NCBI GenBank assembly: GCA_964019135.1
Contig: OZ025249.1
Span: 14,037,088-14,101,087 of the forward strand
DNA: 64,000 nt
Source of the DNA: Arenicola marina
Taxonomy: Eukaryota > Annelida > Polychaeta > Arenicolidae
Direction: 5' to 3'
Both the position numbers and the translations under genes were made by a program. Shown here piece by piece: positions 23,001 through 30,510 of the stretch; the stretch's first letter is position 1; each line of letters opens with the position of its first letter. The notes beneath the pieces were generated by a model that saw only the letters and a list, made by a program, of their open reading frames with translations, was not told the origin of the DNA and searched no databases.

Positions 23001-24403
23001 TTCACATAATTGTGCCTTAGACGCAATTAATGCTGTTATGACCCAAATCATCAATGCATTTTGCGCACTGAATTTTCAGTTGGTGTCCGTCCAACATTTT
23101 GATGATCACGATTGTGGTGTACAACAACAAGTTTCTTTTCATATTTCTTTGTGCGCCAAATTGTAGGTGCGTCGCCGACGACAAAACTCCCACCCCTCAC
23201 GGAAGGTAAGTGACGCCCCTAACTAAGTTAGTTATCTATATGTTATACTGTCTGTAGCTATGATTGTCGCTATGTGGTGTAGATCCGTTTATCCTTCCTG
23301 GCATGCACAACTCATTGTGTTAAAGTGTACCCCAATTCCAACCTTTTACGTTTGCCTCTCGTCCTTCTGCCCTGATCAGCAACTGTCCATAGTCAGAACG
23401 TGATATGATGGACCAAAAATATGAAACACAACGCCGAAACGTAAATAGACGCATAAGGACAGCGTTTGAGTGTGTAACATTTTTGTGTGGATCAATTAAC
23501 TGTTGTAGATACGTCCCCGGTGACAACACCCTTACGTCTCGTGGAAGGTAAGTGAAGCTGCTAACCTAGTTCGTACAATGAACGATATATAATTGTTCTT
23601 TTATCAATAATGATATATTGTTGTAAATGATAACAAATAAAGTCTAACCGCGCATACCTTTTGGCAAGCTTCTCGTGAGTTTACTAGATCTCTTTGATTG
23701 AACTGGCGTACCTTTTCTCTCCATAATCATCGATATTTATTTACTATCGATGTTTATATTTTTGGCGTATCCGTCGTGACATAAGTACCGTTACTACATG
23801 TCTCTACTTTTCGCGTTACTCAGAAGATACCCTTCGCCTTGCTGGGCTGTGCTGTGGTCGTCATGGTGATCCTGGGGATATTGCTGGTCGTGGCCGTCGT
23901 CAGAAACCGTGGGTGTCGCGGGGTCTTCAACCCTTCTCTAACCAAACAACAACCAACGTCGGTCGACATAGCGCCAGCTGAGGAGACAAGGCGACCCACA
24001 GCACCACCTAGCGAGCCGGCCGGGGTACCAAGCGAATCTATCCGCCAGGGAAACATGGAGGATGGTTACGAAACTCTGGGGGAGAGGGTTTGTATATTTT
24101 TTAAATGAAAATAGTATCTACCAAATTATTATGAATTATTGCAGAAGGAGTGGCATTATGGAGTTTGTATTAAAGCGATGAGTCGACGAGCGTGGCCTGT
24201 AAATATATTATAAATAGTCATGAATTCCAACTATATCACAAAAGAAACGTATTTTTCCCGCCACCTGCACTTTTGAGGCAATAAGGCTTGTAAATGGAGA
24301 TTTATTGATTCGCACATTTTATAGCATCTTTTTAAATTTACAGGAGCCTCCGTACGTCAATCCGGGAACAATATACACTGACATCAGTGATCCCAGTGCC
24401 TGA
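10952..24403 (+). CDS. Modular F5/8C-EGF-FN3 transmembrane receptor gene (receptor 1)
   Basis: Exons: signal 10952-11012; Cys-rich 12515-12667; F5/8C part 1 13721-13945; F5/8C part 2 20372-about 20599; Cys-rich 20802-20888; EGF-like 21163-21315; FN3 22244-22573; micro-exons 23167-23205 and 23509-23547; TM/cytoplasmic 23824-24087; tail 24344-24403. Nearly all extracellular junctions are phase 1. The order resembles lectin-bearing MEGF/Draper-like receptors of invertebrates, so a role in binding carbohydrate at the cell surface and signalling through cytoplasmic tyrosines is plausible (inference). Two defects stand out. The F5/8C part 2 exon has GA where a phase-1 GT donor is expected (20600). 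The TM exon opens in phase 0, whereas its predecessors end in phase 1. Either the gene is decaying, a further small exon is unseen, or the assembly has small errors. Confidence 0.65.
11013..11830. other. Intron 1, left part
   Basis: No exon seen. A stretch at 11425-11520 (ctctctcaaagctgact ... cttgtaaacat) resembles 39655-39725 between the duplicated signal exons, so the intron is partly shared within the family. A short (AT)n run lies at 11580-11600. Confidence 0.45.
11834..12210. mobile_element. PIF/Harbinger-like MITE, 377 bp
   Basis: The ends gggcgtgttc and gaacacgccc are complementary and continue imperfectly inward (atttacctgaaacc versus ggtttcatgcaaat). They are flanked by the direct trinucleotide TAA (11831-11833 and 12211-12213), the target duplication typical of PIF/Harbinger elements. 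It lies in intron 1 of receptor 1 and is non-coding. Confidence 0.7.
12515..12667 (+). CDS. Receptor 1 Cys-rich exon
   Basis: Acceptor ccaattag, donor atag|gtaagg, phase 1 in and out. Encodes ACLFGTASECEFQCHC and then CDPDTGVCPGEC: a compact half-EGF/MEGF-like module with paired cysteines directly after the signal peptide. Confidence 0.7.
   Translation, partial: PRVSSGRPRSVSSSVTVPEASSVIRTRESVRESVLRTVLVCSPGAERPVR
12668..13550. other. Intron without recognisable content
   Basis: Only short chance frames. No exon or named repeat is seen. Confidence 0.4.
13553..13690 (+). pseudogene. Decayed duplicate of F5/8C exon 1
   Basis: The stretch ccctggtaagcccacccacc, then cgatgggaaggtcattgaca and gcggtatgtctgcc, aligns with the live exon at 13735-13850 but is interrupted by deletions and frame breaks. 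It sits directly upstream of the live exon, indicating local tandem exon duplication. Confidence 0.6.
13721..13945 (+). CDS. Receptor 1 F5/8C (fucolectin-like) exon 1
   Basis: Acceptor gttccatcag, donor gtcg|gtgaga, phase 1 in and out. The product opens NVARGKTTNQTGTY and includes CAHTNARKGNHAKWTVDLGG and VYVIHNVTAFNTND. This is the classic first half of F5/8-type C/fucolectin domains: the N-A-x-G-K start, the W-x-V-D-L-G core strand and the V-x-I-x-x-V-x-x-x-N strand. Such domains bind fucose or other ligands with calcium in lectin relatives. Confidence 0.8.
13946..14870. other. Long intron, left part
   Basis: Part of the 6.4-kb intron that splits the F5/8C domain. No exon is seen. Confidence 0.5.
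14875..15375. repeat. Degenerate GCGCCTACA array
   Basis: Variants of catagcgcctacagt/ttgacctaca recur every 15-30 bases for about 500 bases. The 85-residue frame at 15059-15316 is repeat-derived. Confidence 0.75.
15815..18690 (-). mobile_element. Degenerate LINE (copy 2), antisense in intron
   Basis: The minus strand carries, in order, an endonuclease fragment (MGDFNTRTG, about 18536-18562), RT fingers (LTPIHKKGSKSDVGNYRG, about 17580-17650), RT block B (GAQQGCMISPLLF) and catalytic LYADD (about 17067-17080), a thumb/connection region, and a C-terminal CHFC...HFICEC zinc-knuckle-like motif (about 16060-16130). Several frameshifts and stops separate these. Its 3' end carries a 'cttgggcctgaggcc' stretch, as LINE copy 1 has 'ggcccaaggcc'. 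It belongs to the same family as 27138-30510, truncated at the 5' end. It sits antisense in the intron that splits the F5/8C domain of receptor 1. Confidence 0.85.
16961..17350 (-). pseudogene. LINE copy 2 RT palm fragment
   Basis: The longest readable piece of the dead reverse transcriptase (129 codons), including QQGCMISPLLF and the YADD catalytic box. Adjacent pieces at 16629-17000, 16537-16842 and 16295-16558 continue the same protein in other frames. Confidence 0.8.
18690..20371. other. Long intron, right part
   Basis: AT-rich intron between LINE copy 2 and F5/8C exon 2. A G/C homopolymer run occurs at 18920-18932. No exon is seen. Confidence 0.5.
20372..20599 (+). CDS. Receptor 1 F5/8C exon 2
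   Basis: The acceptor is tacccaccag. Joining phase 1 from 13945 gives ...NDYVG-AMRLSDLDVVV. It continues with CGHYAESPPQAFANNTW, ISCDAHPVGRYVIIE and LCEVVVTG, which closes the F5/8C fold (the C...C pair and the final L-C-E-V-x-V strand). Homology places the exon end after 'accg' at 20599, to join GCGEC of the next exon, but the next bases are GA, not GT. The nearest GT (20619) would leave phase 2 and hit a stop. Confidence 0.7.
20656..20825 (+). repeat. 49-bp tandem repeat spanning a 3' splice site
   Basis: Three to four copies of a 49-bp unit (ttccacag|gttgtggtgagtg...aggactgttctcttg) place AG acceptors at 20702-20703, 20751-20752 and 20800-20801, exactly 49 bases apart. Only the last continues as a clean Cys-rich exon. 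Confidence 0.8.
20802..20888 (+). CDS. Receptor 1 Cys-rich exon 2
   Basis: Acceptor atattccacag, donor gaag|gtaagg, phase 1 in and out. Encodes CGECQDCSQVIGCRSCSATG and then PQCAE: six cysteines in 29 residues, an EGF/MEGF-like fragment following the F5/8C domain. Confidence 0.65.
21163..21315 (+). CDS. Receptor 1 EGF-like exon
   Basis: Acceptor cacattacag, donor atag|gtacgt, phase 1 in and out. Encodes CDYRTYGMNCAENCTGHCG, then CPGGCQQWYTGTNCG: eight cysteines in the laminin/MEGF-type EGF spacing usual beside F5/8C domains in these receptors. Confidence 0.75.
21316..22243. other. Intron before FN3 exon
   Basis: No exon. Around 21640-21690 a 'gcaattcgtgcttgtattgg...aataaagtatattgaatctg' stretch looks like a retroelement 3' tail, but this is not firm. 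Confidence 0.35.
22244..22573 (+). CDS. Receptor 1 fibronectin type III exon
   Basis: Acceptor gacattttccag, donor ccca|gtgagt, phase 1 in and out. Encodes one FN3 domain: VTVGSVGSSFAEVVWEQ, the tyrosine strand YGYRISYRTSG, ISGLIHNTRYDFKVEQYRTW (the L-x-x-x-T-x-Y signature) and LTVRTL. The second half is about 65% like the truncated FN3 exon at 34304-34448. Confidence 0.85.
22574..23166. other. Intron after FN3 exon
   Basis: No exon or named repeat is seen. Confidence 0.4.
23167..23205 (+). CDS. Receptor 1 39-bp micro-exon 1
   Basis: Acceptor attgtag, donor gaag|gtaagt. Phase 1 in and out, 13 codons, encoding Thr/Pro-rich SASPTTKLPPLTE, a juxtamembrane stalk. Same length and phase as 23509-23547 and 35009-35047. 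Confidence 0.6.
23509..23547 (+). CDS. Receptor 1 39-bp micro-exon 2
   Basis: Acceptor ctgttgtag, donor gaag|gtaagt, phase 1 in and out. Encodes DTSPVTTPLRLVE. A duplicate of the preceding micro-exon. Confidence 0.6.
23824..24087 (+). CDS. Receptor 1 transmembrane/cytoplasmic exon
   Basis: Acceptor gttactcag. The long open frame has a hydrophobic TM segment (ALLGCAVVVMVILGILLVV), basic stop-transfer residues (RNRGCR), a Pro/Thr/Glu-rich tail and DGYETLGER, then donor agg|gtttgt in phase 0. Read from the micro-exons (phase 1) the frame would instead be EDTLRL... and soon hit TGA. The paralog at 35313 starts in the right phase, so a small indel or unseen exon is implied here. Confidence 0.7.
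24344..24403 (+). CDS. Receptor 1 tail exon with tyrosine motifs
   Basis: Acceptor aaatttacag. It continues phase 0: EPPYVNPGTIYTDISDPSA then TGA at 24401-24403. With YETL from the previous exon, the tail has three candidate phosphotyrosine sites (YETL, YVNP, YTDI). The 44-bp minisatellite starts inside this exon. Confidence 0.75.
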   Translation, partial: EPPYVNPGTIYTDISDPSA

Positions 24404-25262
24404 ACCAGGGATCAGTGTACACTTACATCTGGGATCCCAGTTCCTGAACCAGGGATCAGTGTACGCTGACATCATGGATCCCAGTTCCTGAACCAGGGAT
24501 CAGTGTACGCTGACATCAGTGATCCCAGTGCCTGAGCCAGGGATCAGTGTACACTTACATCTGGGATCCCAGTTCCTGAACCAGGGATCAGTGTACGCTG
24601 ACATCATGGATCCCAGTACCTGAACCAGGGATCAGTGTACGCTGACATCAGGGATCCCAGTAACTGAACCAGGGATCAGTGTACACTGACATCATGGATC
24701 CCAGTACCTGAACCAGGGATCAGTGTACGCTGACATGAAGAATCCCAGTACCTGAACCAGGGATCTGTATACGCTGACATCAGGGATCCCAGTGCCTGAA
24801 CCAGGGATCAGTGTACGCTGACATCAGGGATCCCAGTAACTGAACCAGGGATCAGTGTACACTGACATCATGGATCCCAGTACCTGAACCAGGGATCAGT
24901 GTACGCTGACATCAGGGATCCCAGTAACTGAACCAGGGATCAGTGTACACTGACATCATGGATCCCAGTACCTGAACCAGGGATCAGTGTACGCTGACAT
25001 GAAGAATCCCAGTACCTGAACCAGGGATCTGTATACGCTGACATCAGGGATCCCAGTGCCTGAACCAGGGATCAGTGTACGCTGACATCAGGAATCCCAG
25101 TACCTGAACCAGGGATCAGTGTACGCTGACATCAGGGATCCCAGTACCTGAACCAGGGATCAGTGTACGTTGACATCAGGGATCCCAGTACCTGAACCAG
25201 GGATCAGTGAACGCTGACATCAGGAATCCCAGTGCCTGGACGAGGGATCAGTGTACGACATC
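24373..25262 (+). repeat. 44-bp minisatellite, ~20 copies, seeded in the last coding exon
   Basis: Unit: acgctgacatcatggatccc, then agtacctgaaccagggatca and gtgt (44 bases). The first unit is the receptor 1 coding end, including TGA. About 20 units follow in what should be the 3' UTR. Each contains ggatccc-type palindromes and, in one frame, a V-Y-T-D-I-x-D-P-S-stop echo. Variants repeat in blocks: units 1-3 resemble 4-6, and the gaagaatccc unit recurs 264 bases apart. Confidence 0.95.
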
Positions 25263-25774
25263 ATGGATCCCATTTAATTCGCATATTGGTCGACACTGAT
25301 ATCAGTTGAAGAAACCTCGGTCGATCAGTTTGGTACAGAATGTGATGCAACCACAATATATTGTATACAATATATCATAACTTCGAAGCGCAGGTTTAAA
25401 ACACATTCTTCTGATGGCATCGCTAAACAGTATCAAGGATTTCACCATGCATGGTATATACAATTGCGTCAGAAGTATTAAACAGCGATATATTTATTAA
25501 AGACGCCTACCTTGGTTCGCAATCTTGTATAAAATATGCTTGAATTTCATTTGAAGAGAGAGACAGCAACCGTCGATTATTATATAAGCATCAACGCTAG
25601 TAGGCCTATCTTATATCTGGTTTGGAGTCGTTTATGTTGAAGTGAGTGCGTTACAAGAGATCAAATGATTTATGAATAAAAATATACGGGATGCCAATCG
25701 TCTAATTGAATAGACTTTAACCTCCACAGTTGCTATTGTCTTAACGCCGCCACAATGCGTGAATTACATAGCTT
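25263..25774. other. No supported feature
   Basis: AT-rich spacer with a short palindrome atattgtatacaatat near 25360. Nothing else is seen. Confidence 0.4.
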
Positions 25775-26420
25775 CATTTTAATATGTGTAAAATGTTATT
25801 AAATTCTTTTAATATTCTATTCGGGCATGAAAGTTCACATTAGATGAAATGTGGAGAGCCGTACTTTTCCATGGATTCCGCATTCGAATAACTACCAGAC
25901 AGTGTTTTGATTACAGCATCATTAAGAGTTTCGTTAACATGAAGTGGTAACTTGAACAGTGTATGTATCTGCACGTGTACTATAGCTTCGTTGCATGAAG
26001 CCATGCCAACTGAGTGTCGATGGAAGACATTGTTTTCATTGAAGGCATATATGTATAATGTTTTTGGTTAGGTTGAGACTGTTTATTACAGGACTATCAT
26101 TTTATTGTTTCACGTCCTGTCGACATTGATCCAAGAGTGTTTGTGAGTTCAGCCAAAAGTATACCAAAATGAATTTGTGCATGTTTTACATTAAATTAAA
26201 ACGATATAAACATCTGATTGACATATTTGGAATGGTTCCGGATTGTGGTGTGCCTAACCTACTCCCGTAATTTTAGAGGGTCCTGTTCCCTTTCACTCAC
26301 TTCAGACAGTCAGCTAGCTCGATGCGAAAGAAACCACTGTGTTTATTTATATATGCTCGGAATATGACCCTTGTGGTTCATTCTCCGTGCTAGAGGCTTC
26401 TGACATTCCTGGTCTGATAT
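25775..26420. repeat. Dispersed repeat, copy 2 (unsplit)
   Basis: Aligns with 6845-7343 and then, without interruption, with 9152-9275. The point equivalent to the foldback insertion lies at about 26278-26290 (agagggtcctgttcc), giving the empty site. Confidence 0.8.
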
Positions 26421-27135
26421 ACAACAGTGGGCGCATTTCTTTGGGCCAGGTTCGGTATCTCGCCCGGGAACCGCAATCCGTGACAGGGAACTTCCGTGTG
26501 TGCCGATAGGGACATGCTTATTCCCAAATAAATGCATACACCGGTCACATCCGGTGCACGTAGGGGCCTTGGAAGCAACCTACTCTCATCACCTTTTAAT
26601 CAGCGACCATCTTCTCCCAAATGTCCTGTGCTGTATTGAACGGGGCACATCGGCATACCGCACCCATACCCGGGTGAAAGAAGTGTCGGGCGGTGAGCCG
26701 ATGCGTAATGTGCGTATTAGGTCCACCGTAGGGATACACCCGGGTTACCAAAGAAATGCACTATATCACTCTGCCAGCAGAGGGCGCTGGTTCCTCACAT
26801 CACCTCCGCCCCACGTCACCGCCCACCTCACGGTTGACCCCAACGGTTCTGGGGTCACGAATGGTCTTAGAGGGTTTTTAAAAATTGAATCTTGAATTTT
26901 CGATGCATAATTTTGGAAAACTAGACATTCCGTTTTCGAATGATCACAATGGAAGAGTTAAGCGAGACTAACAACGCTTCACGCCTTTGACCTCGACCGC
27001 ACTCGAAAATATAGTTCGAAAGTAACATGACTTCAAATTAATCAAACCCAAATGCATTCGTCAGGTATGGTACCAGTGGTACAGGCAATGCTCAACAATG
27101 TTGTATTTGACGCCAAACGGCGAATTTATATCTAT
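26421..27135. other. No supported gene
   Basis: GC-richer spacer. Frames at 26343-26578 (-) and 26500-26895 (+) overlap and show no recognisable domain. Confidence 0.4.
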
Positions 27136-27137
27136 GA

Positions 27138-28112
27138 TTAGATTCATTTATATCAAGATCAAGATATGGCAGGACTCCAGGCGGCATCGCAGTCCTAGTG
27201 CATCCAAGTATTACCAGAGGTGTGACGCATCTCCGATCCAGTGACTATGCTGTCTTTTTACGTATGCATAAAGAATTTTTCAATCTCCCACGCGACATAA
27301 TTATATCTTCCGTGTATATCCCAAATGAAGGCTCAACGTTTTATGATTCTCGTGATGAAACGGATGGTATTATAGAATTTGATATGCAACTAACGGAAAT
27401 TATTACTCGATTTAATGACAGTGATGTGATATTGATGGGGGATTTCAACGCCCGCACAGGTGAAGAGCCAGATTTTGTAATAGATGATGACATTAGCTTT
27501 ATCCCTTGTACAGACTGGTATACGGAAGATAATTTTAATGTTCCTCGCAAATCTAGAGACAAAGGGCGGTTGAACCGTTTTGGTTTATCACTGCTAGAGG
27601 TCTGTAAGAAGTTCGGAGTTCACATTCTTAATGGCAGAACGACAGGGGATGAATTTGGTGAATATACATATTGTTCTATCTCGGGAAAGAGTCTTATTGA
27701 CTATGTATTGATGTCAACAGGATTGATAGATCGAGTTGAAAATCTCATGGTAGATCTAGATAAAGGATCTGATCATTACCCAGTATCATGCAAAATGGCT
27801 GTTTTAATGTCGAATGAAGCTGAACGTAGCGAGCCTATGCATACTATACCACTTCAACGCTATAGGTGGGATGCTGCCAAGGAAGCAAGGTTTAGAGATA
27901 AATTAAAGAAGGAGGTTTCCCCGTCAGCCTTGGAACATTTTAGTGACCATGTTGCAAACGGTCGTATCAATGCGGCTGTAGAGACTCTCACTAAACTGGT
28001 ACAAGATGCAGCCTGTGACATGAAGGTAGCGAGTGGCAAAGGTGGACAACGTGTCAAAGCAACTCAACCAGCATGGTGGGATGGAGAATGTACTGATGCA
28101 AAGAGACATTAA
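27138..28112 (+). pseudogene. LINE copy 1 AP-endonuclease region
   Basis: The frame, without a proper start, encodes SSVYIPNEG, MGDFNARTG (about 27435-27461), DYVLMS and SDHYPVSCKM (about 27768-27797). These are the conserved D-N and S-D-H catalytic boxes of APE-type LINE endonucleases, which nick target DNA for reverse transcription. It continues to KRH before a TAA. The frame stays open directly after this stop, so it is an in-frame nonsense change, not a natural end. Confidence 0.85.
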
Positions 28113-28244
28113 CTAGCGGCTCAACGTACCTTTAGACAAACAAGAAAAGACGAGAACCTTACAATCTATCTAAATGAGAAACGTCGTTTTAGAGAAATAT
28201 GTAGAACTAAAAAAAGGTGTCATAAGCAGAATTTATGTGCGGAC

Positions 28245-30416
28245 TTGATTCAATCGAGGGAAGTACCTGGTTCATTTTGGTCCTTTGTCGGACGATTCAA
28301 AACTAATGCAAAAGCATCGAATGCAATATCTGACGATGATTGGTATCAACACTTTAAGTCTCTCCTACAGGGTATAGGAATACCGTCAACAGCGTTTGAC
28401 GAGGGAGTTAACGAAAATCTCAGCAATCATGACGACTGGTGTGATTCATGTTTTGATGATCAGCCGGAAAGCCTTAACGCGAACATAACAGTTGATGAAG
28501 TTAACGATGTTGTTAATGCGTTACCAAAAGGTAAATCTGCAGGCGCTGATGGATTGCTTTATGAAATGATTAAGAGTGGTCTTGACGTTTTGAGAGGACC
28601 AATAATATCCTTATTTAATGCTATATTAGATTCAGGAGAATTTCCGGATACATGGGCTCAGGCGTTAATAACCCCTTTACACAAGTCGGGCCCCAAAACA
28701 GATGTACATAATTATAGAGGTATCTCATTACTCTGTGTTATTGGTAAGATATTCACCAAAATTTTAAACAACAGGTTGACTGAGTGGGCGGAAATTAATA
28801 ATAAAATAAGCGAAGGGCAGTCCGCTTATCGTAAAGGACGATCGACCACTGATAACATCTTCGCTTTATATGGTCTAGCTCAAAAGTATCTATGTAGGGA
28901 GCGTGGTCGTTTTTATTGCGCCTTTGTCGATTTTTCCAAGGCTTTCGACTCCGTACCTCACTATAAATTATGGCATCGACTGATAAATGAGGGAATTCAT
29001 GGTAAGATTCTAGCTATATTAAGATCAATGTACTCAAAACTTAAATCCTGCATCAAAACAAAGAACAGACTCAGTGATTTCTTTGACTGTGAAATAGGAA
29101 CGCGACAAGGCTGCATGCTTAGTCCATTTCTCTTTACCCTTTATATAAACGAACTTGAGCATATGCTTCGGGAACAAAATTCAAATGGCCTTTTTATTGA
29201 TGAGATATATCCTGTTATCTTTGTATTAATGTATGCTGATGATATCGCTCTTGTAAATGACACGGTTGGGAGGCTGCAAAGTGAGTTAAATGTATTAGGC
29301 GATTTTTGTAAAAACTATGATTTAAAATTGAATTTGAGAAAGACTAAAGTAATTGTATTCCGTAGAGGTGGTATTCTAAGGCGAAATGAAAAGTGGTTTT
29401 TTGATGGTCAACCAGTCGAGGTCACAACTTATTATAAATATCTCGGCATTGTGTTTTCTTCGTCCTTGAGTTGGTCTCCCGCGTTAAAGAACCTCTCCAG
29501 TCAAGCTGAGCGTGGACTGATGCTTGTAAAGAAAGTAATGAAACAGTGTGGAGATATTCCAATTAATATATGTTTTGATCTCTTTGATAAAATGATCCTG
29601 CCTATACTCCTGTACGCGTCAGAAATTTGGGGATGTGAATACAGAGAACCCATAGAAAAATGCCACATCCGATTCTGTAAATATGTTCTGCAGCTGCCGC
29701 GGCAAACTCCCGACTGTGCTGCTCTTGGGGAGTGTGGGCGGAAGCCTCTGTATGTTTGGTACATCAGCAGGAGTGTGAGATTTTGGTTGAAATTGGTGAC
29801 TGCTGAAAGACACGGTTATACCCAAGCTGTTTATAAAACTTTGTTTAATTTGTGTGAAGCCGGAAAGCAAACTTGGGCATCAAAAATTAAAACACTACTA
29901 TTTAGATTTGGATTTGGCCATGTTTGGCTCTCACAGGGAGTAGCTGATGTTGGCTTATTTTTGAATTTATTTAACCAACGGATGCATGATGTCTCCTGTC
30001 AGGAATGGCGAGCAGATATCAATAGCCTGTCTAAGCTTGATACTTATTGTTGTTTTAAATCAGAGTTAAAATGTGAGCTATATCTAACTTGTGTTGTAAA
30101 TCGGAAGCATAGGATCGCATTAAGTAAATTCCGATGTTCTTCTCATAAACTGGCAATCGAACGTTTGAGGGGAAAGGAACCAAGAGAACGACGACTCTGT
30201 AAATACTGTTTGACTTTAGGTGTCAGTGAAATCGAAGATGAAAATCATTTGTTAACTACGTGCCCTCTATATGCGAATATAAGATCCCACTATCTCAGTT
30301 CTTGCAACCTGTCTAAATTTGAGGGTCAGCAACTTATTAAAAATAGAGATACTACGATTGTCAGAAATGTCGCGGCATTCATTTATCAGGCGTTCAAGTT
30401 GCACTGGGATCTGTAA
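28245..30416 (+). CDS. LINE copy 1 reverse transcriptase (723 codons)
   Basis: Same frame as the endonuclease. Contains PKGKSAGADGLLYEM (fingers), TPLHKSGPKTDVHNYRGISL, FVDFSKAFDSV (block A with catalytic Asp), GTRQGCMLSPFLF (block B), and MYADDIALV (block C, YADD at about 29232-29243). It then has YYKYLGI and thumb regions, a GECGRKPLY motif, and a C-terminal CKYC...HLLTTC zinc-knuckle-like motif. Stop at 30414-30416. All catalytic residues are present. The listed ATG is internal; the natural protein would start in the missing 5' part. Function would be target-primed reverse transcription, but the internal stop upstream should disable this copy. Confidence 0.9.
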   Translation: MIQSREVPGSFWSFVGRFKTNAKASNAISDDDWYQHFKSLLQGIGIPSTAFDEGVNENLSNHDDWCDSCFDDQPESLNANITVDEVNDVVNALPKGKSAGADGLLYEMIKSGLDVLRGPIISLFNAILDSGEFPDTWAQALITPLHKSGPKTDVHNYRGISLLCVIGKIFTKILNNRLTEWAEINNKISEGQSAYRKGRSTTDNIFALYGLAQKYLCRERGRFYCAFVDFSKAFDSVPHYKLWHRLINEGIHGKILAILRSMYSKLKSCIKTKNRLSDFFDCEIGTRQGCMLSPFLFTLYINELEHMLREQNSNGLFIDEIYPVIFVLMYADDIALVNDTVGRLQSELNVLGDFCKNYDLKLNLRKTKVIVFRRGGILRRNEKWFFDGQPVEVTTYYKYLGIVFSSSLSWSPALKNLSSQAERGLMLVKKVMKQCGDIPINICFDLFDKMILPILLYASEIWGCEYREPIEKCHIRFCKYVLQLPRQTPDCAALGECGRKPLYVWYISRSVRFWLKLVTAERHGYTQAVYKTLFNLCEAGKQTWASKIKTLLFRFGFGHVWLSQGVADVGLFLNLFNQRMHDVSCQEWRADINSLSKLDTYCCFKSELKCELYLTCVVNRKHRIALSKFRCSSHKLAIERLRGKEPRERRLCKYCLTLGVSEIEDENHLLTTCPLYANIRSHYLSSCNLSKFEGQQLIKNRDTTIVRNVAAFIYQAFKLHWDL

Positions 30417-30510
30417 TTGTAAGTCGGTTCTTATATCGTTCATTTATTGTTGTACACATATCTGTACTCTTTGGCCCAAGGCCTAAACGGTGCAATAAAA
30501 GATTCTTCTA

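Larger units (their letters stand above)
27138..30510 (+). mobile_element. LINE retrotransposon (copy 1), 5'-truncated, nearly intact
   Basis: One reading frame carries an AP-type endonuclease, then a reverse transcriptase and a C-terminal zinc-knuckle-like motif. It is broken only by a TAA at 28110-28112. The frame opens at 27138 as ...YGRTPGGIAVLV, the middle of the endonuclease, so the 5' end is missing. A 3' UTR with ggcccaaggcc and aataaaa (about 30475-30500) ends it. There is no RNase H. The clade cannot be settled by eye. Same family as the dead copy at 15815-18690. Confidence 0.9.

Noticed and set aside
24373..25262. Regular 44-bp repeat as a CRISPR array
   Set aside because: There are no distinct spacers: the whole 44-base unit repeats. 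The host is eukaryotic and the first unit is a coding exon end.
26500..26895. 131-residue frame as a protein gene
   Set aside because: No recognisable domain, overlapping minus-strand frames, and partly within repeat-like GC-rich sequence.
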